From contig NZ_JAFCMM010000005.1 in NCBI RefSeq assembly GCF_018131225.1, positions 372,001-436,000 of the forward strand: DNA of 64,000 nucleotides, read 5' to 3'. Made by a program: the position numbers and the translations under genes. The stretch's first letter is position 1; every line of letters starts with the position of its first letter. This document shows, in pieces, positions 51,573 to 60,895 of the stretch. The notes below the pieces were generated by a model. That model searched no databases, was not told the origin of the DNA, and saw only the letters and a list, made by a program, of their open reading frames with translations. This stretch comes from Bradyrhizobium sp. U87765 SZCCT0048 (GTDB taxonomy: Bacteria > Pseudomonadota > Alphaproteobacteria > Rhizobiales > Xanthobacteraceae).

Positions 51573-52703
51573 ATGGCGCAGGCGCTCACCTACAAGCCGT
51601 TCGGTGCGTTTCGGCTGATGCTGGCGGCCTGCGTGGTGTTGCAGCACCTTCACCCCGTGCTGCCGTCTGCGATCGTCGCGCGCGAGGAGCATCTCGAGCT
51701 GGGATCGCTGGCGGTCGACGTGTTCTTTGTCGCCTCCGGCTACATCATCACCGAGGCGATCGCGCGGGTCTATCAGGGCCGTCCGTGGGCCTTTCTCGCC
51801 AACCGCGCGGTGCGGCTGCTGCCGGCGGTGGCGCTGGTGATCACGCTGACGGCGATGCTGTGGGCGGTGTTCATCGCGCAGGGCGATGATGTCTTGGCCC
51901 GCTCGGCGAAGCTGGTCGTCGTCTCGCTCGCCCATCTGTTTCCGCTGACCCGGGGCTTCACCTCGGAGTACGAGATCCTTGGCGTGATGTGGGCGCTGCG
52001 GGTCGAGTTCACGTTCTATCTCGTCTGCTTCCTGGCGTTGTTCGCGATGCCCTGGCTGGCCGCGCCGCGCCGCCAGGCCGCTGTCATCGTGCTCGGCTCC
52101 GTCGCGCTGACCGCCCTGTTCGTGTTCGACTGCCTGCGTGACACGCAGAGCATGCTGCGTTTCATTCCCTATTTCGTGTTCGGCGTCGGGCTCTATCTGG
52201 CATCGCACCTGGAGTCGCGCGCGCTGGCGCGCCTCGTCGGCGTCATCGCGGCGCTGGCGTTCGTCGGCATGCTGGTCGAGCAGACCAACCGCTCGGCCTT
52301 CCACGAGGCCGCGGGCTTCGCGCGGGACCGCCTGGCGCAGACCCTGATCCTGGTACTGCTGGTGGCGCTGTTCGCGGCGCTGTCGTTCATGCGGGTCGGC
52401 GGCCGGCTGGCGCGCATCGATCGCGCGCTGGGCGATCTGTCGTTCCCGCTCTATGTCGCGCATGATCCGGTGATCGTGTTCGCGGCGCTGTGCTGGACGC
52501 CGGGCGTGCCGGCCGCGATCGCCGCCGCGGGGCTGGCGCTGGTCGCGGCCTGGCTGCTCTATGTCGGGCTGGAACGGCCGCTGATGACCATGCGCACGCG
52601 CATCCGCAAGTCCGACATCCGCTTCGACGACGACGTCGCGCCGCGGGCACCGCCCGCCGTTGCGGCGACGCCGGTGGAGCTGCGGCCCCGCGCGGCGGCC
52701 TGA
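51573..52703 (+). CDS. Acyltransferase-3 family membrane protein, second copy
   Basis: 376 residues from the ATG at 51573 after CAGGGG. Family marks: FRLMLAACVVLQHLHPVLPS with the catalytic His region, VDVFFVASGYIITEAIARVY, FLANRAVRLLPAVALVI, and VMWALRVEFTFYLVCFLAL. About ten helices; a charged cytoplasmic tail (RIRKSDIRFDDDVAPRAPPA) closes it. It is only distantly similar to the copy at 47909, so the two probably modify different positions or use different acyl groups. It is 268 nt after the beta-helix gene on the same strand. Confidence 0.87.
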   Translation: MAQALTYKPFGAFRLMLAACVVLQHLHPVLPSAIVAREEHLELGSLAVDVFFVASGYIITEAIARVYQGRPWAFLANRAVRLLPAVALVITLTAMLWAVFIAQGDDVLARSAKLVVVSLAHLFPLTRGFTSEYEILGVMWALRVEFTFYLVCFLALFAMPWLAAPRRQAAVIVLGSVALTALFVFDCLRDTQSMLRFIPYFVFGVGLYLASHLESRALARLVGVIAALAFVGMLVEQTNRSAFHEAAGFARDRLAQTLILVLLVALFAALSFMRVGGRLARIDRALGDLSFPLYVAHDPVIVFAALCWTPGVPAAIAAAGLALVAAWLLYVGLERPLMTMRTRIRKSDIRFDDDVAPRAPPAVAATPVELRPRAAA

Positions 52704-52787
52704 GCGGCGTTCGCCGACGGGCGGTGACGCAGGCGGTTGGCCGGCTCACGGCGATCTCTGGCGAAAGTTTTCGGGCGAAGCACCGCC

Positions 52788-55562
52788 TCAGGCGACGGCG
52801 GCTGTCCGCGCGTCGCCGGCCGCGGCGCGATCGGCATCGAGCAGGGCGCGGATCTCGGCAGACGGCCGGGCGGCGCTGAACAGGAAGCCCTGCATCTCGG
52901 TGCAGCCGAGGGTGCGCAGCAGCTCGCGCTGGCGCTCGGTCTCGACGCCCTCGGCAACCGTGGTCATGTTGCGCGAAGCGGCGATGTCGACCACCGCGCG
53001 CACGATCGACGACGAGGAATCGGCGCCGGTCATCTCGCGCACGAAGGCGCGGTCGATCTTGATCTTGTCGAACGGGAAGCGCTGCAGGTAGCTCAGCGAC
53101 GAGTAGCCGGTGCCGAAATCGTCGAGCGCGATGCGCACGCCGATGGCGCGCAGGTGATGCAGGATCGACAGCGCGACGTCGTCGTCGCGGATCAGCACGG
53201 CCTCGGTGATCTCGAGTTCGAGGCGGCTCGCCGACAGCCCGGAGGTCGCGAGCGCGGTGGCGACGTTGAGCGCCAGGGTGTGGCTGCGGAATTGGATCGG
53301 CGAGACGTTGACGGCGAGGCGGATGCCGGCCGGCCAGTGCGCCGCCTCGCGGCACGCGGTCGCCAGCACCCATTCGCCGAGCGCGACGATCAGGCCGGTT
53401 TCTTCCGCCACCGGGATGAACTCCGCCGGCGAGATCGGGCCGCGCTGGGGATGATTCCAGCGCAGCAGCGCTTCGCAGCCGGTCACGGTGTCGCTGCGCA
53501 GGTCGAGCAGCGGCTGGTAGTGGATCTCGAAACCGCCCTCGGCGAAGGCATGCGCGCCGGCGATCTGGCGCAGGTCCTGCTCGATGAGCTGGCGCGCCTT
53601 GGCGCGGGCGTCCATCCGCGGCTCGAAGAAGCGCCAGGTGCGGCGGCCGTCGGCCTTGGCGGCGTACATCGCGAGGTCCGCATGCTTGAGCAACTGGTCG
53701 AGGTCGTTGCCGTCCTGCGGCGCGATCGCGATGCCGATCGAGGCGTCGGTGTCGATGCGGTGGCCCTGGCAGTCGCAGGGCCGGCGGATGGCGTCCTGGA
53801 TGCGCATCGCCAGCTCGATGGCGTCACGCTGGGTGCGCACCGAGCTCTGCACCACGGCGAACTCGTCGCCGCCAAGGCGGGCGACAAAGTCATTGTCGCC
53901 GATACAGGCGCGCAGCCGCGCCGCGATTTCCTTGAGCAGCTCGTCGCCGACCGGGTGTCCCAGCGAGTCGTTGATGCTCTTGAACTCGTCGATGTCGAGA
54001 TAGAACACCGCGAACTGATGCGATCCGGCGCGCCCCAGCTCAAGCTCCAGCCGCTCGCGGAACAGCACGCGGTTGGGCAGGTCGGTCAGCGCATCGTAGT
54101 GGGCGAGGTGGGCGATCTTGCGCTCGGCGTGGCGGCGCTCGGTGACGTCTTCCATGGTCGCCACCCAGCCGCCTTCGACCAGCGGCTGGTACTGGAACTG
54201 GATGACGCGGCCGTCATCGGTGTCGAGCTGCGAGTGGAAGGCGTTGCCCTGGGCGATGGTCGTGATGAAGGTGCGGCAGTATTCGTCGACGTCGCCGGTG
54301 AACGATCCCAGGTCCTTGCGGTGGGTGATCAGCTCGCGCAGCGTGCAGCCGGGCTTGATGACGTCGCGCGACAGCCCGAACATGTCGATGTAGCGCTGGT
54401 TGCAGACGATCAGGCGCTGGCTGCGGTCGAACAGCACGAGGCCGTGCTGCATGTTGTTGACGGCGGTGTCGAGCCGGCGCTTCTGCAGGGTGAGGCGGCG
54501 CTCCACCGAGTGGTGCTGGCGACGCATCTCGCGCACGATCATGGTCGCCATCACGGCAATGACGAGGGCGATGAGGCCGGCGGCGATGATCAGCGAGCGC
54601 ATCTGCTCGCGCCAGTCGGTCAGCGCGGTCTCGACGGTGGTGGTGGCCATGATCACCAGCGGCGCCTTGCTGAGCGTGCGCACCGCGCCGATGCGATCCT
54701 GGTGGTCGACCGGGCTGTCGAAGCGCATGGTGCCGGCGCCGCCATTTTGCTCGGCGAGCGTCAGCAGCGGGCCGCCCGCGAAGTTGCGGCCGATTTGCGC
54801 TTCCATGTGCGGAAAGCGTGCCATCATGGTGCCGTCGCGGTGGAACAGCGAGATCGCCGACTTGTCGGCGAGCGACACCGAGGAGAAGAACTGTTCGATG
54901 GCGGCCGGCGCGACGCCGCGCGTCAGCATGCCGAGGAATTCGCCGTTGGGGCCCTCGATGCGGCGCGCCACCACGATCGCCCAGCTGCCGGACAGGCGGC
55001 TCTGCACCAGCTGGATCAGGGCCGGGTTCACGGTCGTGCCGGCCTTGAAGGCCTGGAAATAGCTGCGGTCGGTGACGCTGACGGGGCGCACCGGCCACAC
55101 CACCGAGGAGTTGATCAGCGTGCCGCTGGCGTCGAACAGGTTGAGGCCGGCGACGTCGCCGCCGCCGTTGACCTTGGCCTTGAGCAGGTCATGCATCGCC
55201 TCGCTCGACATCACGGCGCGGAAGGTGTCCGGCGTGGTCAGCGCGACGGCGGGCAGGTGGGCGACGAGATCGGCCTGCAGGTTCTGCATGTCCTCGAACT
55301 GCTGGTCGAAATGGCGCGCCAGCAGCAGGATGGTGTTGTCGAGCTCGCGGGCGCTGTTGACCAGCGCGCGGTCGCGGAAGTGGCCGACGACCATGGTGGT
55401 GCCGAGCGCGATCCCGACGATCAGCAGGATGCTGCAGCCGACCAGCCAGTGAATCGGGCTGCGCCAGGCTGTGACGCGCGCGTCCGTCGCTTCGCTCGCG
55501 CTGGCGGCGTCACGACCTCTTGCTGCAGTCCCCGCGTTACGTCCCGAGAGCCGTTCCCACAT
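52788..55562 (-). CDS. GGDEF-EAL cyclic-di-GMP protein with periplasmic sensor and PAS domain
   Basis: 924 residues. TM1 (about 38-60) and TM2 (LIIAAGLIALVIAVMATMIV, about 320-340) bracket a periplasmic Cache-type sensor. A PAS domain (NNMQHGLVLFDRSQRLIVCN) follows, then a GGDEF domain with intact GGDEF (564-568), then an EAL domain with EALLRW (697-702), NVSPIQFRS, ELEITEAVL, DDFGTGYSSL and AEGVE. Both halves keep their catalytic residues, so it could make and degrade c-di-GMP. It is convergent with the second acyltransferase gene, which fits biofilm or polysaccharide control only by proximity. Confidence 0.93.
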   Translation of the reverse strand: MWERLSGRNAGTAARGRDAASASEATDARVTAWRSPIHWLVGCSILLIVGIALGTTMVVGHFRDRALVNSARELDNTILLLARHFDQQFEDMQNLQADLVAHLPAVALTTPDTFRAVMSSEAMHDLLKAKVNGGGDVAGLNLFDASGTLINSSVVWPVRPVSVTDRSYFQAFKAGTTVNPALIQLVQSRLSGSWAIVVARRIEGPNGEFLGMLTRGVAPAAIEQFFSSVSLADKSAISLFHRDGTMMARFPHMEAQIGRNFAGGPLLTLAEQNGGAGTMRFDSPVDHQDRIGAVRTLSKAPLVIMATTTVETALTDWREQMRSLIIAAGLIALVIAVMATMIVREMRRQHHSVERRLTLQKRRLDTAVNNMQHGLVLFDRSQRLIVCNQRYIDMFGLSRDVIKPGCTLRELITHRKDLGSFTGDVDEYCRTFITTIAQGNAFHSQLDTDDGRVIQFQYQPLVEGGWVATMEDVTERRHAERKIAHLAHYDALTDLPNRVLFRERLELELGRAGSHQFAVFYLDIDEFKSINDSLGHPVGDELLKEIAARLRACIGDNDFVARLGGDEFAVVQSSVRTQRDAIELAMRIQDAIRRPCDCQGHRIDTDASIGIAIAPQDGNDLDQLLKHADLAMYAAKADGRRTWRFFEPRMDARAKARQLIEQDLRQIAGAHAFAEGGFEIHYQPLLDLRSDTVTGCEALLRWNHPQRGPISPAEFIPVAEETGLIVALGEWVLATACREAAHWPAGIRLAVNVSPIQFRSHTLALNVATALATSGLSASRLELEITEAVLIRDDDVALSILHHLRAIGVRIALDDFGTGYSSLSYLQRFPFDKIKIDRAFVREMTGADSSSSIVRAVVDIAASRNMTTVAEGVETERQRELLRTLGCTEMQGFLFSAARPSAEIRALLDADRAAAGDARTAAVA

Positions 55563-55720
55563 AGCCCCACCTTGATCGCTACGTAGATACGCGGCAGTGA
55601 TGGAGGTCCCGTTAGCAAGGTGGGTTACCCAAAGGTTTAGGCGGACGGCGCGATTGCACCAAAATGCGACAGGCCGTGGCTTCGGCTATGCGAATTCCAC
55701 CATTCGGAAAATTCCGGCCG

Positions 55721-56611
55721 TCAGCCCGCCGCCTTGAGGCGATCGATCAGCGCGCGCAGGCCCGCCGACATGTGCCGGCGGCTGGGATAGTAGAGGTGGA
55801 GGCTGTCGTCCTCGGGACACCAGTCCTCCAGACAGCGCGCGAGGCGGCCGGCGGCGAGATCCGCTGCGGCCTGATGCTCCGAGACCATGGCGAGGCCGCA
55901 GCCGTCACGCGCGGCCTCGATCATCAGCGCCTGGTCGTCGAGGGTCAGCGGGCCGTCGACCTCGACCTGCAGCGCCTCGTCGCCGCGGGCGAACTCCCAG
56001 TTGAAGATCGCGCCGCTCGGGAAGCGATAGCGGATGCAGGCGTGATGGCGCAGATCGGCCGGCGTCAGCGGCGGCGGGTGCTCGCGAAAATAGGCCGGCG
56101 CGCCGACGACGGCGAAGCGCACCCGCGCCTTGAGGCGGACCGCCACCATGCCCTCGCTCAGCCGCTCGCCAAAACGGATGCCGGCGTCGAAACCGTCCTC
56201 GACGATGTCGAGCAGGCGGTCGGTGGCGACGATGTCGAGATGCAGCCCCGGGTTCTGCCGCAGCAGCGGCCCCATGACGTCGCGCATCACCACCGTGGCG
56301 AGCGAGCGCGGCAGCGTCAGCCGCACGGTGCCGAACGGCGTATCGCGGAAGGCGTTGAGGTCTTCCACCGCCTGGCCGATCTGGCCGAACGCCGGGGTGA
56401 GGCCGGCGAGCAGGCGCTCGCCCGCCTCGGTCAGCGACACGCTGCGGGTGGTGCGGTGGAGCAGCCGGACGCCGACGCGCGTTTCGAGGCTGCGGATGGT
56501 GTGGCTGATCGCCGACGGCGCGACGTTGCGGGCGATCGCCGCCTTGCGGAAGCTGCGGTGGCGCGCCACCGCGAGGAAGGTGGCGAGTTCGGCGAGCTCG
56601 GTTCCCTGCAT
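55721..56611 (-). CDS. LysR-family transcriptional regulator
   Basis: 296 residues. N-terminal winged helix (ELATFLAVARHRSFRKAAIA, VAPSAISHTIRSLETRVGVR) and a LysR substrate-binding domain (FGTVRLTLPRSLATVVMRDV; DGFDAGIRFGERLSEGMVAV). Divergent from the aldo/keto reductase gene with 162 nt between, the standard LysR layout, so it probably controls that gene. It resembles the group that regulates oxidoreductase genes in proteobacteria; the inducer is unknown. Confidence 0.92.
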   Translation of the reverse strand: MQGTELAELATFLAVARHRSFRKAAIARNVAPSAISHTIRSLETRVGVRLLHRTTRSVSLTEAGERLLAGLTPAFGQIGQAVEDLNAFRDTPFGTVRLTLPRSLATVVMRDVMGPLLRQNPGLHLDIVATDRLLDIVEDGFDAGIRFGERLSEGMVAVRLKARVRFAVVGAPAYFREHPPPLTPADLRHHACIRYRFPSGAIFNWEFARGDEALQVEVDGPLTLDDQALMIEAARDGCGLAMVSEHQAAADLAAGRLARCLEDWCPEDDSLHLYYPSRRHMSAGLRALIDRLKAAG

Positions 56612-56773
56612 GGCGTCGTCCGCAATTGATATTTTTAGTTCACTACTGTGCTCAGGATTGATTGTCTAATCTTATCTATCCCCCCGCCCCATATCCCGCC
56701 TGCTGGCCGTGCGCGGCAGGCGCGGCTCCCGCGCCGCCGCCGTCACCGCCTTCAGGCAACGGGAGATTCCATC
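56612..56773. promoter_or_regulatory. Divergent LysR / aldo-keto reductase promoter region
   Basis: 162 nt, with an AT-rich left half (GATATTTTTAGTTCACTACT at about 56628-56647). GATTGTCTAATC at 56660-56671 contains a GATT/AATC inverted pair and is a possible half of a LysR site. No firm T-N11-A box was singled out. Confidence 0.35.
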
Positions 56774-57778
56774 ATGACGGCATCACATGTGAGACGGCTC
56801 GGACGCGGCGGGCCCACGGTCTCGGCGCTCGGCCTCGGCTGCATGGGCATGAGCTGGGCCTATGGCCCCGCCGGCGACCCCGGCGAGATGATCGCGCTGA
56901 TCCGCGAGGCGGTGGCGCGCGGCGTCACCCTGTTCGACACCGCCGAGGTCTATGGTCCGAAGATCAACGAGGAGCTGGTGGGCGAGGCGCTGGCGCCGCT
57001 GCGCGACGACGTCGTGATCGCCACCAAGTTCGGCTTCAGGCTCGATCCCGCCGGCGGTCCGTGGCCGATCGGCGTCGACAGCCGTCCCGCGCACATCAAG
57101 GAGGTCGCCGACGCGTCGCTGAAGCGGCTGCGCACCGATCGCATCGACCTGTTCTACCAGCACCGTGTCGATCCGGCGGTGCCGATCGAGGATGTCGCCG
57201 GCGCGGTGGCCGATCTTGTCCAGGCGGGCAAGGTCAAGCATTTCGGCCTGTCGGAGGCGAGCGCGGCGACCATCCGGCGTGCCCATGCGGTGCTGCCGGT
57301 GGCTGCGCTGCAGAGCGAGTATTCGCTGTGGTCGCGCGAGCCCGAGCACGAGGTGCTGCCGCTGCTGGAAGAGCTCGGCATCGGCTTCGTGGCATATAGT
57401 CCGCTTGGCCGCGGCTTCCTCGCCGGCACGTTCGATGGCGGCGCGGCGTTCGCGGCCGACGACTTTCGCGGCTCGCTGCCGCGCTTCCAGGCGCAGGCGC
57501 TGCAGACCAACCAGAGCGCGCTCGATCAGCTCAAGGCGATCGCCGCCGAGCACGATGCGACGCCGGCCCAGCTCGCGCTGGCGTGGCTGCTGGCGAAGAA
57601 GCCGTGGATCGTGCCGATCCCGGGCACGCGCCGCCGCACGCGCCTGATCGAGAACCTCGGCACGCTGGCGCTCGCGCTGACGCCGCAGACGCTGGCGGCG
57701 ATCGAGGCGGCGGTGACGCCGGAGGGCATCGAAGGCCAGCGCTATGGCGAGCGCGAGCTGGGCCTGGTCAATCTCTGA
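56774..57778 (+). CDS. Aldo/keto reductase
   Basis: 334 residues of the AKR13-like family. The catalytic tetrad is visible: Asp55 and Tyr60 in FDTAEVYG, Lys85 in ATKFGF, His130 in FYQHRVDP. The NADPH-binding C-terminal part has IPIPGTRRRTRLIEN-type sequence. It reduces aldehydes or ketones with NADPH; the substrate is unknown. GGGAGA precedes the ATG at 56774. Its divergent LysR gene probably regulates it. Confidence 0.93.
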   Translation: MTASHVRRLGRGGPTVSALGLGCMGMSWAYGPAGDPGEMIALIREAVARGVTLFDTAEVYGPKINEELVGEALAPLRDDVVIATKFGFRLDPAGGPWPIGVDSRPAHIKEVADASLKRLRTDRIDLFYQHRVDPAVPIEDVAGAVADLVQAGKVKHFGLSEASAATIRRAHAVLPVAALQSEYSLWSREPEHEVLPLLEELGIGFVAYSPLGRGFLAGTFDGGAAFAADDFRGSLPRFQAQALQTNQSALDQLKAIAAEHDATPAQLALAWLLAKKPWIVPIPGTRRRTRLIENLGTLALALTPQTLAAIEAAVTPEGIEGQRYGERELGLVNL

Positions 57779-57819
57779 CAGGCCGGCGACTGCACGCGGG
57801 GCATGAGCGGTGACACGGT

Positions 57820-57846
57820 GCGGCGGCGCAGGGCCTGCGCCGCCGC
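57820..57846. terminator. Hairpin between convergent genes
   Basis: GCGGCGGCGCA, loop GGGCC, TGCGCCGCCGC: a perfect 11-bp stem in the 74-nt gap between the aldo/keto reductase and VOC genes, without a T-run. It probably terminates both. Confidence 0.6.
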
Positions 57847-57852
57847 GTCCCG

Positions 57853-58239
57853 TCAGGCGCCGGCCGTCTGCGGCACGGTCATGACCTCGATCTTGTTGCC
57901 GTCGGGGTCGCGAATGAAGGCGGCGTAGTAGGTCACGAGCGTCGCCTGCCGCGGGCCCGGCGCGCCGTCGTCGCGCCCGCCATGGGCAAGGGCGCGGGCA
58001 TGGAATTCGTCCACCGCCTCGGCGCTGCGCGCCCGCAGGCAGATGTGGACGCCGGTGTCGTCGTCCACCGGCCGCATAGCCGGCCGGGCGTTGAGCCAGA
58101 ACTCGGGATACTTCGTGCCGAAGCCGACGGTGGTCGGCCGCTCAGTGAGGCGGGTGAAGCCGAGCGGCGCCAGCACGGCCTCGTAGAACGCGGCGCTGGC
58201 GGCGAGATCGCGCACGGCGATCGAGATGTGGTCGATCAT
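57853..58239 (-). CDS. VOC-family (glyoxalase/dioxygenase-like) protein
   Basis: 128 residues starting MIDHISIAVRDLAASAAFYE with a GGAGGGG ribosome binding site. One VOC unit: His4, a middle strand (GVHICLRARSAEAVDEFHAR) and the closing stretch YYAAFIRDPDGNKIEVM with the metal-ligand-type Glu. It is probably a small metal enzyme or binding protein of the glyoxalase/bleomycin-resistance fold. The substrate is unknown. Confidence 0.88.
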   Translation of the reverse strand: MIDHISIAVRDLAASAAFYEAVLAPLGFTRLTERPTTVGFGTKYPEFWLNARPAMRPVDDDTGVHICLRARSAEAVDEFHARALAHGGRDDGAPGPRQATLVTYYAAFIRDPDGNKIEVMTVPQTAGA

Positions 58240-58404
58240 GGCCCCTCCGGAAACGGCATGCCGCGGCATGGTCCATCCAGCCGGGATGGACGGCGCATGA
58301 TAGCGGGGCATGCGGGTGGCGACAGCCGGCAGGCTGGAGCAGACAGGCCGTTCGCCGGTTATTTTCATCCCGATCGGGATGATGGATCGCCGCCGGCGGA
58401 GGCT

Positions 58405-59466
58405 TCAGCGCCCGTCGACGGCCTCGGCCTGCGCCGCCTCCTTCAGCTTCTGCTTGGCTTCCGCCGCGGCCTTGGTCCATTCGGCGGTGAGGAAATCGAT
58501 GAACGCCTCCCAGGCGTCCCAGCCGATCGCGGTGCCGAAGGCGAGCTTGACGAAATCCGTCAGCAACTCCTGGGCGTCCGGCCGCGTCGCCTCCTTGAGC
58601 AGTTTCTGGGCGTGGCGGATCCGCACCGGGTCCTCGTCCTTGATGGCGACCATCAGGCGATGCAGCGATTCCGAGGTGTAGAGCTTGAACTCGATGTCGG
58701 TCAGCTCCTTGCCCTTCCAGGCGATGTTGGCCAACGTCGCGCTGGTCCTGGCGGCGCTGAGCAGGCCCTTGGCGAGCGGCGCGAACACTTCCTTGGCCTC
58801 GGACTGCGCGACCTTCAGCGCGTCGGCCTCGAGCTGTTCGCTGACGCCGGCGATCTGCTTCTCCAGCGTCTTGAGGCGGGCCGGATCGCCGTTGACCAGC
58901 GACAGCTCGCCCTCGAGCTGCTTGAGCTCGCGCAGCTTGTCGCGCCAGAAGAACGACTCGTTGCGGTCGAAGCGCACGTTGATCCGTGCGTTGGGATACT
59001 TCTCCTGAAATTTCGCCTCCCACGCCTTCATCACCTGGTCCTTGCGGTCGAAGTGCTTGGCGCCGCCGTTGTCCGGGCTGGTCGAATAGTTGTCCATGCC
59101 GATCAGTTCGACCTCGGTAATCTTGCGGCCGGCCTTGGTGTAGCGCACGAACATCAGGTCGACATTGCGCTGGGCATTGATGCTCTCGCTGCCGACGATG
59201 ACGGGATCGCCCGCCGCGGTGGTGCCGATCGGCTGGGCGATCCAGATCTCGGTGCCCTTGCTGGTCTTGAAGCCGTACTGGGCAATCTCCTCGCCAAGTC
59301 CCGTGGTCTGCATTTCCTTGGCCGCGCCGAGCGTGCTCAGCTTCTGCCACATCCCGACCTGGAACTGGTCGACGGTGAGGCCGGCCTTGGTCGCCAGATG
59401 CTTCTGCGCCAGCGCGTCGACTTCCATCATGGTTTCGAACGCACGCTCGGTGGCATTATCGCCCAT
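58405..59466 (-). CDS. Unrecognised protein of the metallopeptidase cassette, 353 residues
   Basis: Starts MGDNATERAFETMMEVDALA after GGGAGTGG. A first part (about 30-140) is alpha/beta (TTGLGEEIAQYGFKTSKGTE, IWIAQPIGTT, VDLMFVRYTKAGRKITEVEL, IGMDNYS). A charged coiled-coil-like region follows (FFWRDKLRELKQLEGELSLV, LKTLEKQIAGVSEQLEADAL), and a helical C-terminus ends Ala/Lys-rich. No signal peptide or membrane helix. No family is recognised. The first part could be a nuclease- or toxin-like fold, but no catalytic motif was firmly identified. It is the last gene of a three-gene leftward cassette and overlaps the preceding small gene by 11 nt. Confidence 0.6.
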   Translation of the reverse strand: MGDNATERAFETMMEVDALAQKHLATKAGLTVDQFQVGMWQKLSTLGAAKEMQTTGLGEEIAQYGFKTSKGTEIWIAQPIGTTAAGDPVIVGSESINAQRNVDLMFVRYTKAGRKITEVELIGMDNYSTSPDNGGAKHFDRKDQVMKAWEAKFQEKYPNARINVRFDRNESFFWRDKLRELKQLEGELSLVNGDPARLKTLEKQIAGVSEQLEADALKVAQSEAKEVFAPLAKGLLSAARTSATLANIAWKGKELTDIEFKLYTSESLHRLMVAIKDEDPVRIRHAQKLLKEATRPDAQELLTDFVKLAFGTAIGWDAWEAFIDFLTAEWTKAAAEAKQKLKEAAQAEAVDGR

Positions 59467-59659
59467 GGTCCACTCCCTGACCTGTCCCGGTTCGGATCGG
59501 TTCGAGCGGCCGCAGCGGCCGGATGATCTCGACCCAGCTCTCCGCGACGACATGCCCGGCCGCGTCGACGGTGGTCTCCACCATCCACACGGCATGGTCC
59601 GCCGGCACGAAATTCTGCTGGGCGTCGAGGTAGACGGTGTGCGTGATCTGTCGTGGCAT
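59456..59659 (-). CDS. Small protein, 67 residues, in the metallopeptidase cassette
   Basis: MPRQITHTVYLDAQQNFVPA, then a short beta-rich segment (HAVWMVETTVDAAGHVVAES, WVEIIRPLRPLEPI). It lies 8 nt after the metallopeptidase gene and overlaps the 353-residue gene by 11 nt, so the three are co-translated. Possibly a small beta-barrel partner, immunity or adaptor protein; no family is recognised. Confidence 0.55.
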   Translation of the reverse strand: MPRQITHTVYLDAQQNFVPADHAVWMVETTVDAAGHVVAESWVEIIRPLRPLEPIRTGTGQGVDHGR

Positions 59660-59667
59660 GGTCGGCC

Positions 59668-60456
59668 TCACAGCAGCTTGATGATCTCCTCGAGCTTCGC
59701 CTTCACGGCGGCGTCGAGCGGCTTGTCGTCGTAGTAGAGCTCGAAGCACACCGCGAATCCCTCGCCGGCGGTGTGGCCGGCATAGTCGTTGGGCATCTTG
59801 CCGCCCTTGGCCGCGGGCTTGCTGTTGGTGCCGTCGTTCCAGAACGCGTCCCACAGCGCCCGGCCGGTCTTGCCGTCGGCGTTGGTCTTGGCGGGATCGC
59901 CGAGCAGGCGCATCACGCGGTGGCCCATCTCGTGCTTGAGCAGCAGCATGAGCTCGGGCACGGACATCATGTCCTGCTTGTTGTTCCAGTCGTAGATGGT
60001 GATGACGTCCTGCTTGTCGTCGCCATCGCCCTCATAGACATAGGTGCCGCCGAGCTTCTTGTTCGGCTCGTAGGTCGGCGGCCGCGGCGGCTCCTTCGGG
60101 TCGAGCACGATCAGCGTGCCCCCCGTCGCCTTGCGGCCGAGCTTGAGCAGGATGGCGAGCGCGCGATACTGGCTGATGGTGAAGTCGTCGTCGGGATCGA
60201 TCTGGATCTCGATGCCGTTGCCGAACGGCCAGCGATGCGTGCGTGGGCCGTCGCACAGCGTCTTGACCGCCTTGCGGGCCTTGTTGAAGGCGTCGTGCTT
60301 CTCCTTCACGTCGTTGCTGGCGGTCTCGATGCTGTCGGCGTTGCCGGAGGCGTCGGCGTCGATCAGCGCCTTGTACGCCTTGTTCAGTGCGATGATGGCG
60401 CTGGTCCAGACCAGCGCGGCCTCGTCGCAGGGATTCGTGGTGGTATCGCCGCCCAT
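59668..60456 (-). CDS. HExxH zinc metallopeptidase-like protein
   Basis: 262 residues from the ATG at 60456. The zinc-binding motif HEMGH is at 175-179 in ELMLLLKHEMGHRVM, with Glu176 as the putative base. A downstream stretch DYAGHTAGEGFAVCFELYYD (224-243) offers the third ligand (Glu232 or Glu239) in an E-x-F-A-x-x-F arrangement seen in zincin toxins and related peptidases. The N-terminal 110 residues are helical with a Cys pair (10 and 68). No signal peptide or propeptide. It may cleave a specific protein substrate. It is the first gene of the cassette; a 439-nt spacer lies upstream. Confidence 0.72.
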   Translation of the reverse strand: MGGDTTTNPCDEAALVWTSAIIALNKAYKALIDADASGNADSIETASNDVKEKHDAFNKARKAVKTLCDGPRTHRWPFGNGIEIQIDPDDDFTISQYRALAILLKLGRKATGGTLIVLDPKEPPRPPTYEPNKKLGGTYVYEGDGDDKQDVITIYDWNNKQDMMSVPELMLLLKHEMGHRVMRLLGDPAKTNADGKTGRALWDAFWNDGTNSKPAAKGGKMPNDYAGHTAGEGFAVCFELYYDDKPLDAAVKAKLEEIIKLL

Positions 60457-60895
60457 CGCCCGCCTCGCCAATCACTGGTCACAATCGCCGGTCTCAATCG
60501 CCGTTTTCGGCGGTTGCGGTTTCGCTCGTTGCCGTCGCCCGTGGTCGCTTCGCCCTTCGCCGTCCTTGCGCAGCCGTTTCGCGTGCTCAGCAGGTGCGCG
60601 GGCGCGGTAGAGTCGCGGATGCCGCAGTCGCACGCAGGCAACGACCTTTGGCGTCGCGCGCGTGTGACGGTCGCGTGACCCTGGTCGTCAGAACGGCGTG
60701 TCCTCTGCGAAAACGCGGAGCGTGCGGCTCCGAAAATCAATTCCGAATGAAATCACTGATCTGAAATATGAAAATGTGCCCGATCGATTGGCCGCGCCGT
60801 CGCGGCATCGCCGTGCGGCACGCACTCTAGCACATCGCCGCCGAGCGTGCATGTATCTTTGCGGATCGTGCGCGCGAAACGTCACGCGTCGCGGC
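60457..60895. promoter_or_regulatory. Spacer upstream of the metallopeptidase cassette
   Basis: 439 nt between the cassette and the LysR gene end. An AT-rich patch at about 60738-60782 (AAATCAATTCCGAATGAAAT and onward, with ATATGAAAATG) is the likely promoter zone. No gene, repeat or RNA was recognised. Confidence 0.4.

Noticed and set aside
52737..55586. 949-residue + strand open frame over the GGDEF-EAL gene
   Set aside because: Antisense shadow of a multi-domain protein with intact signature residues.
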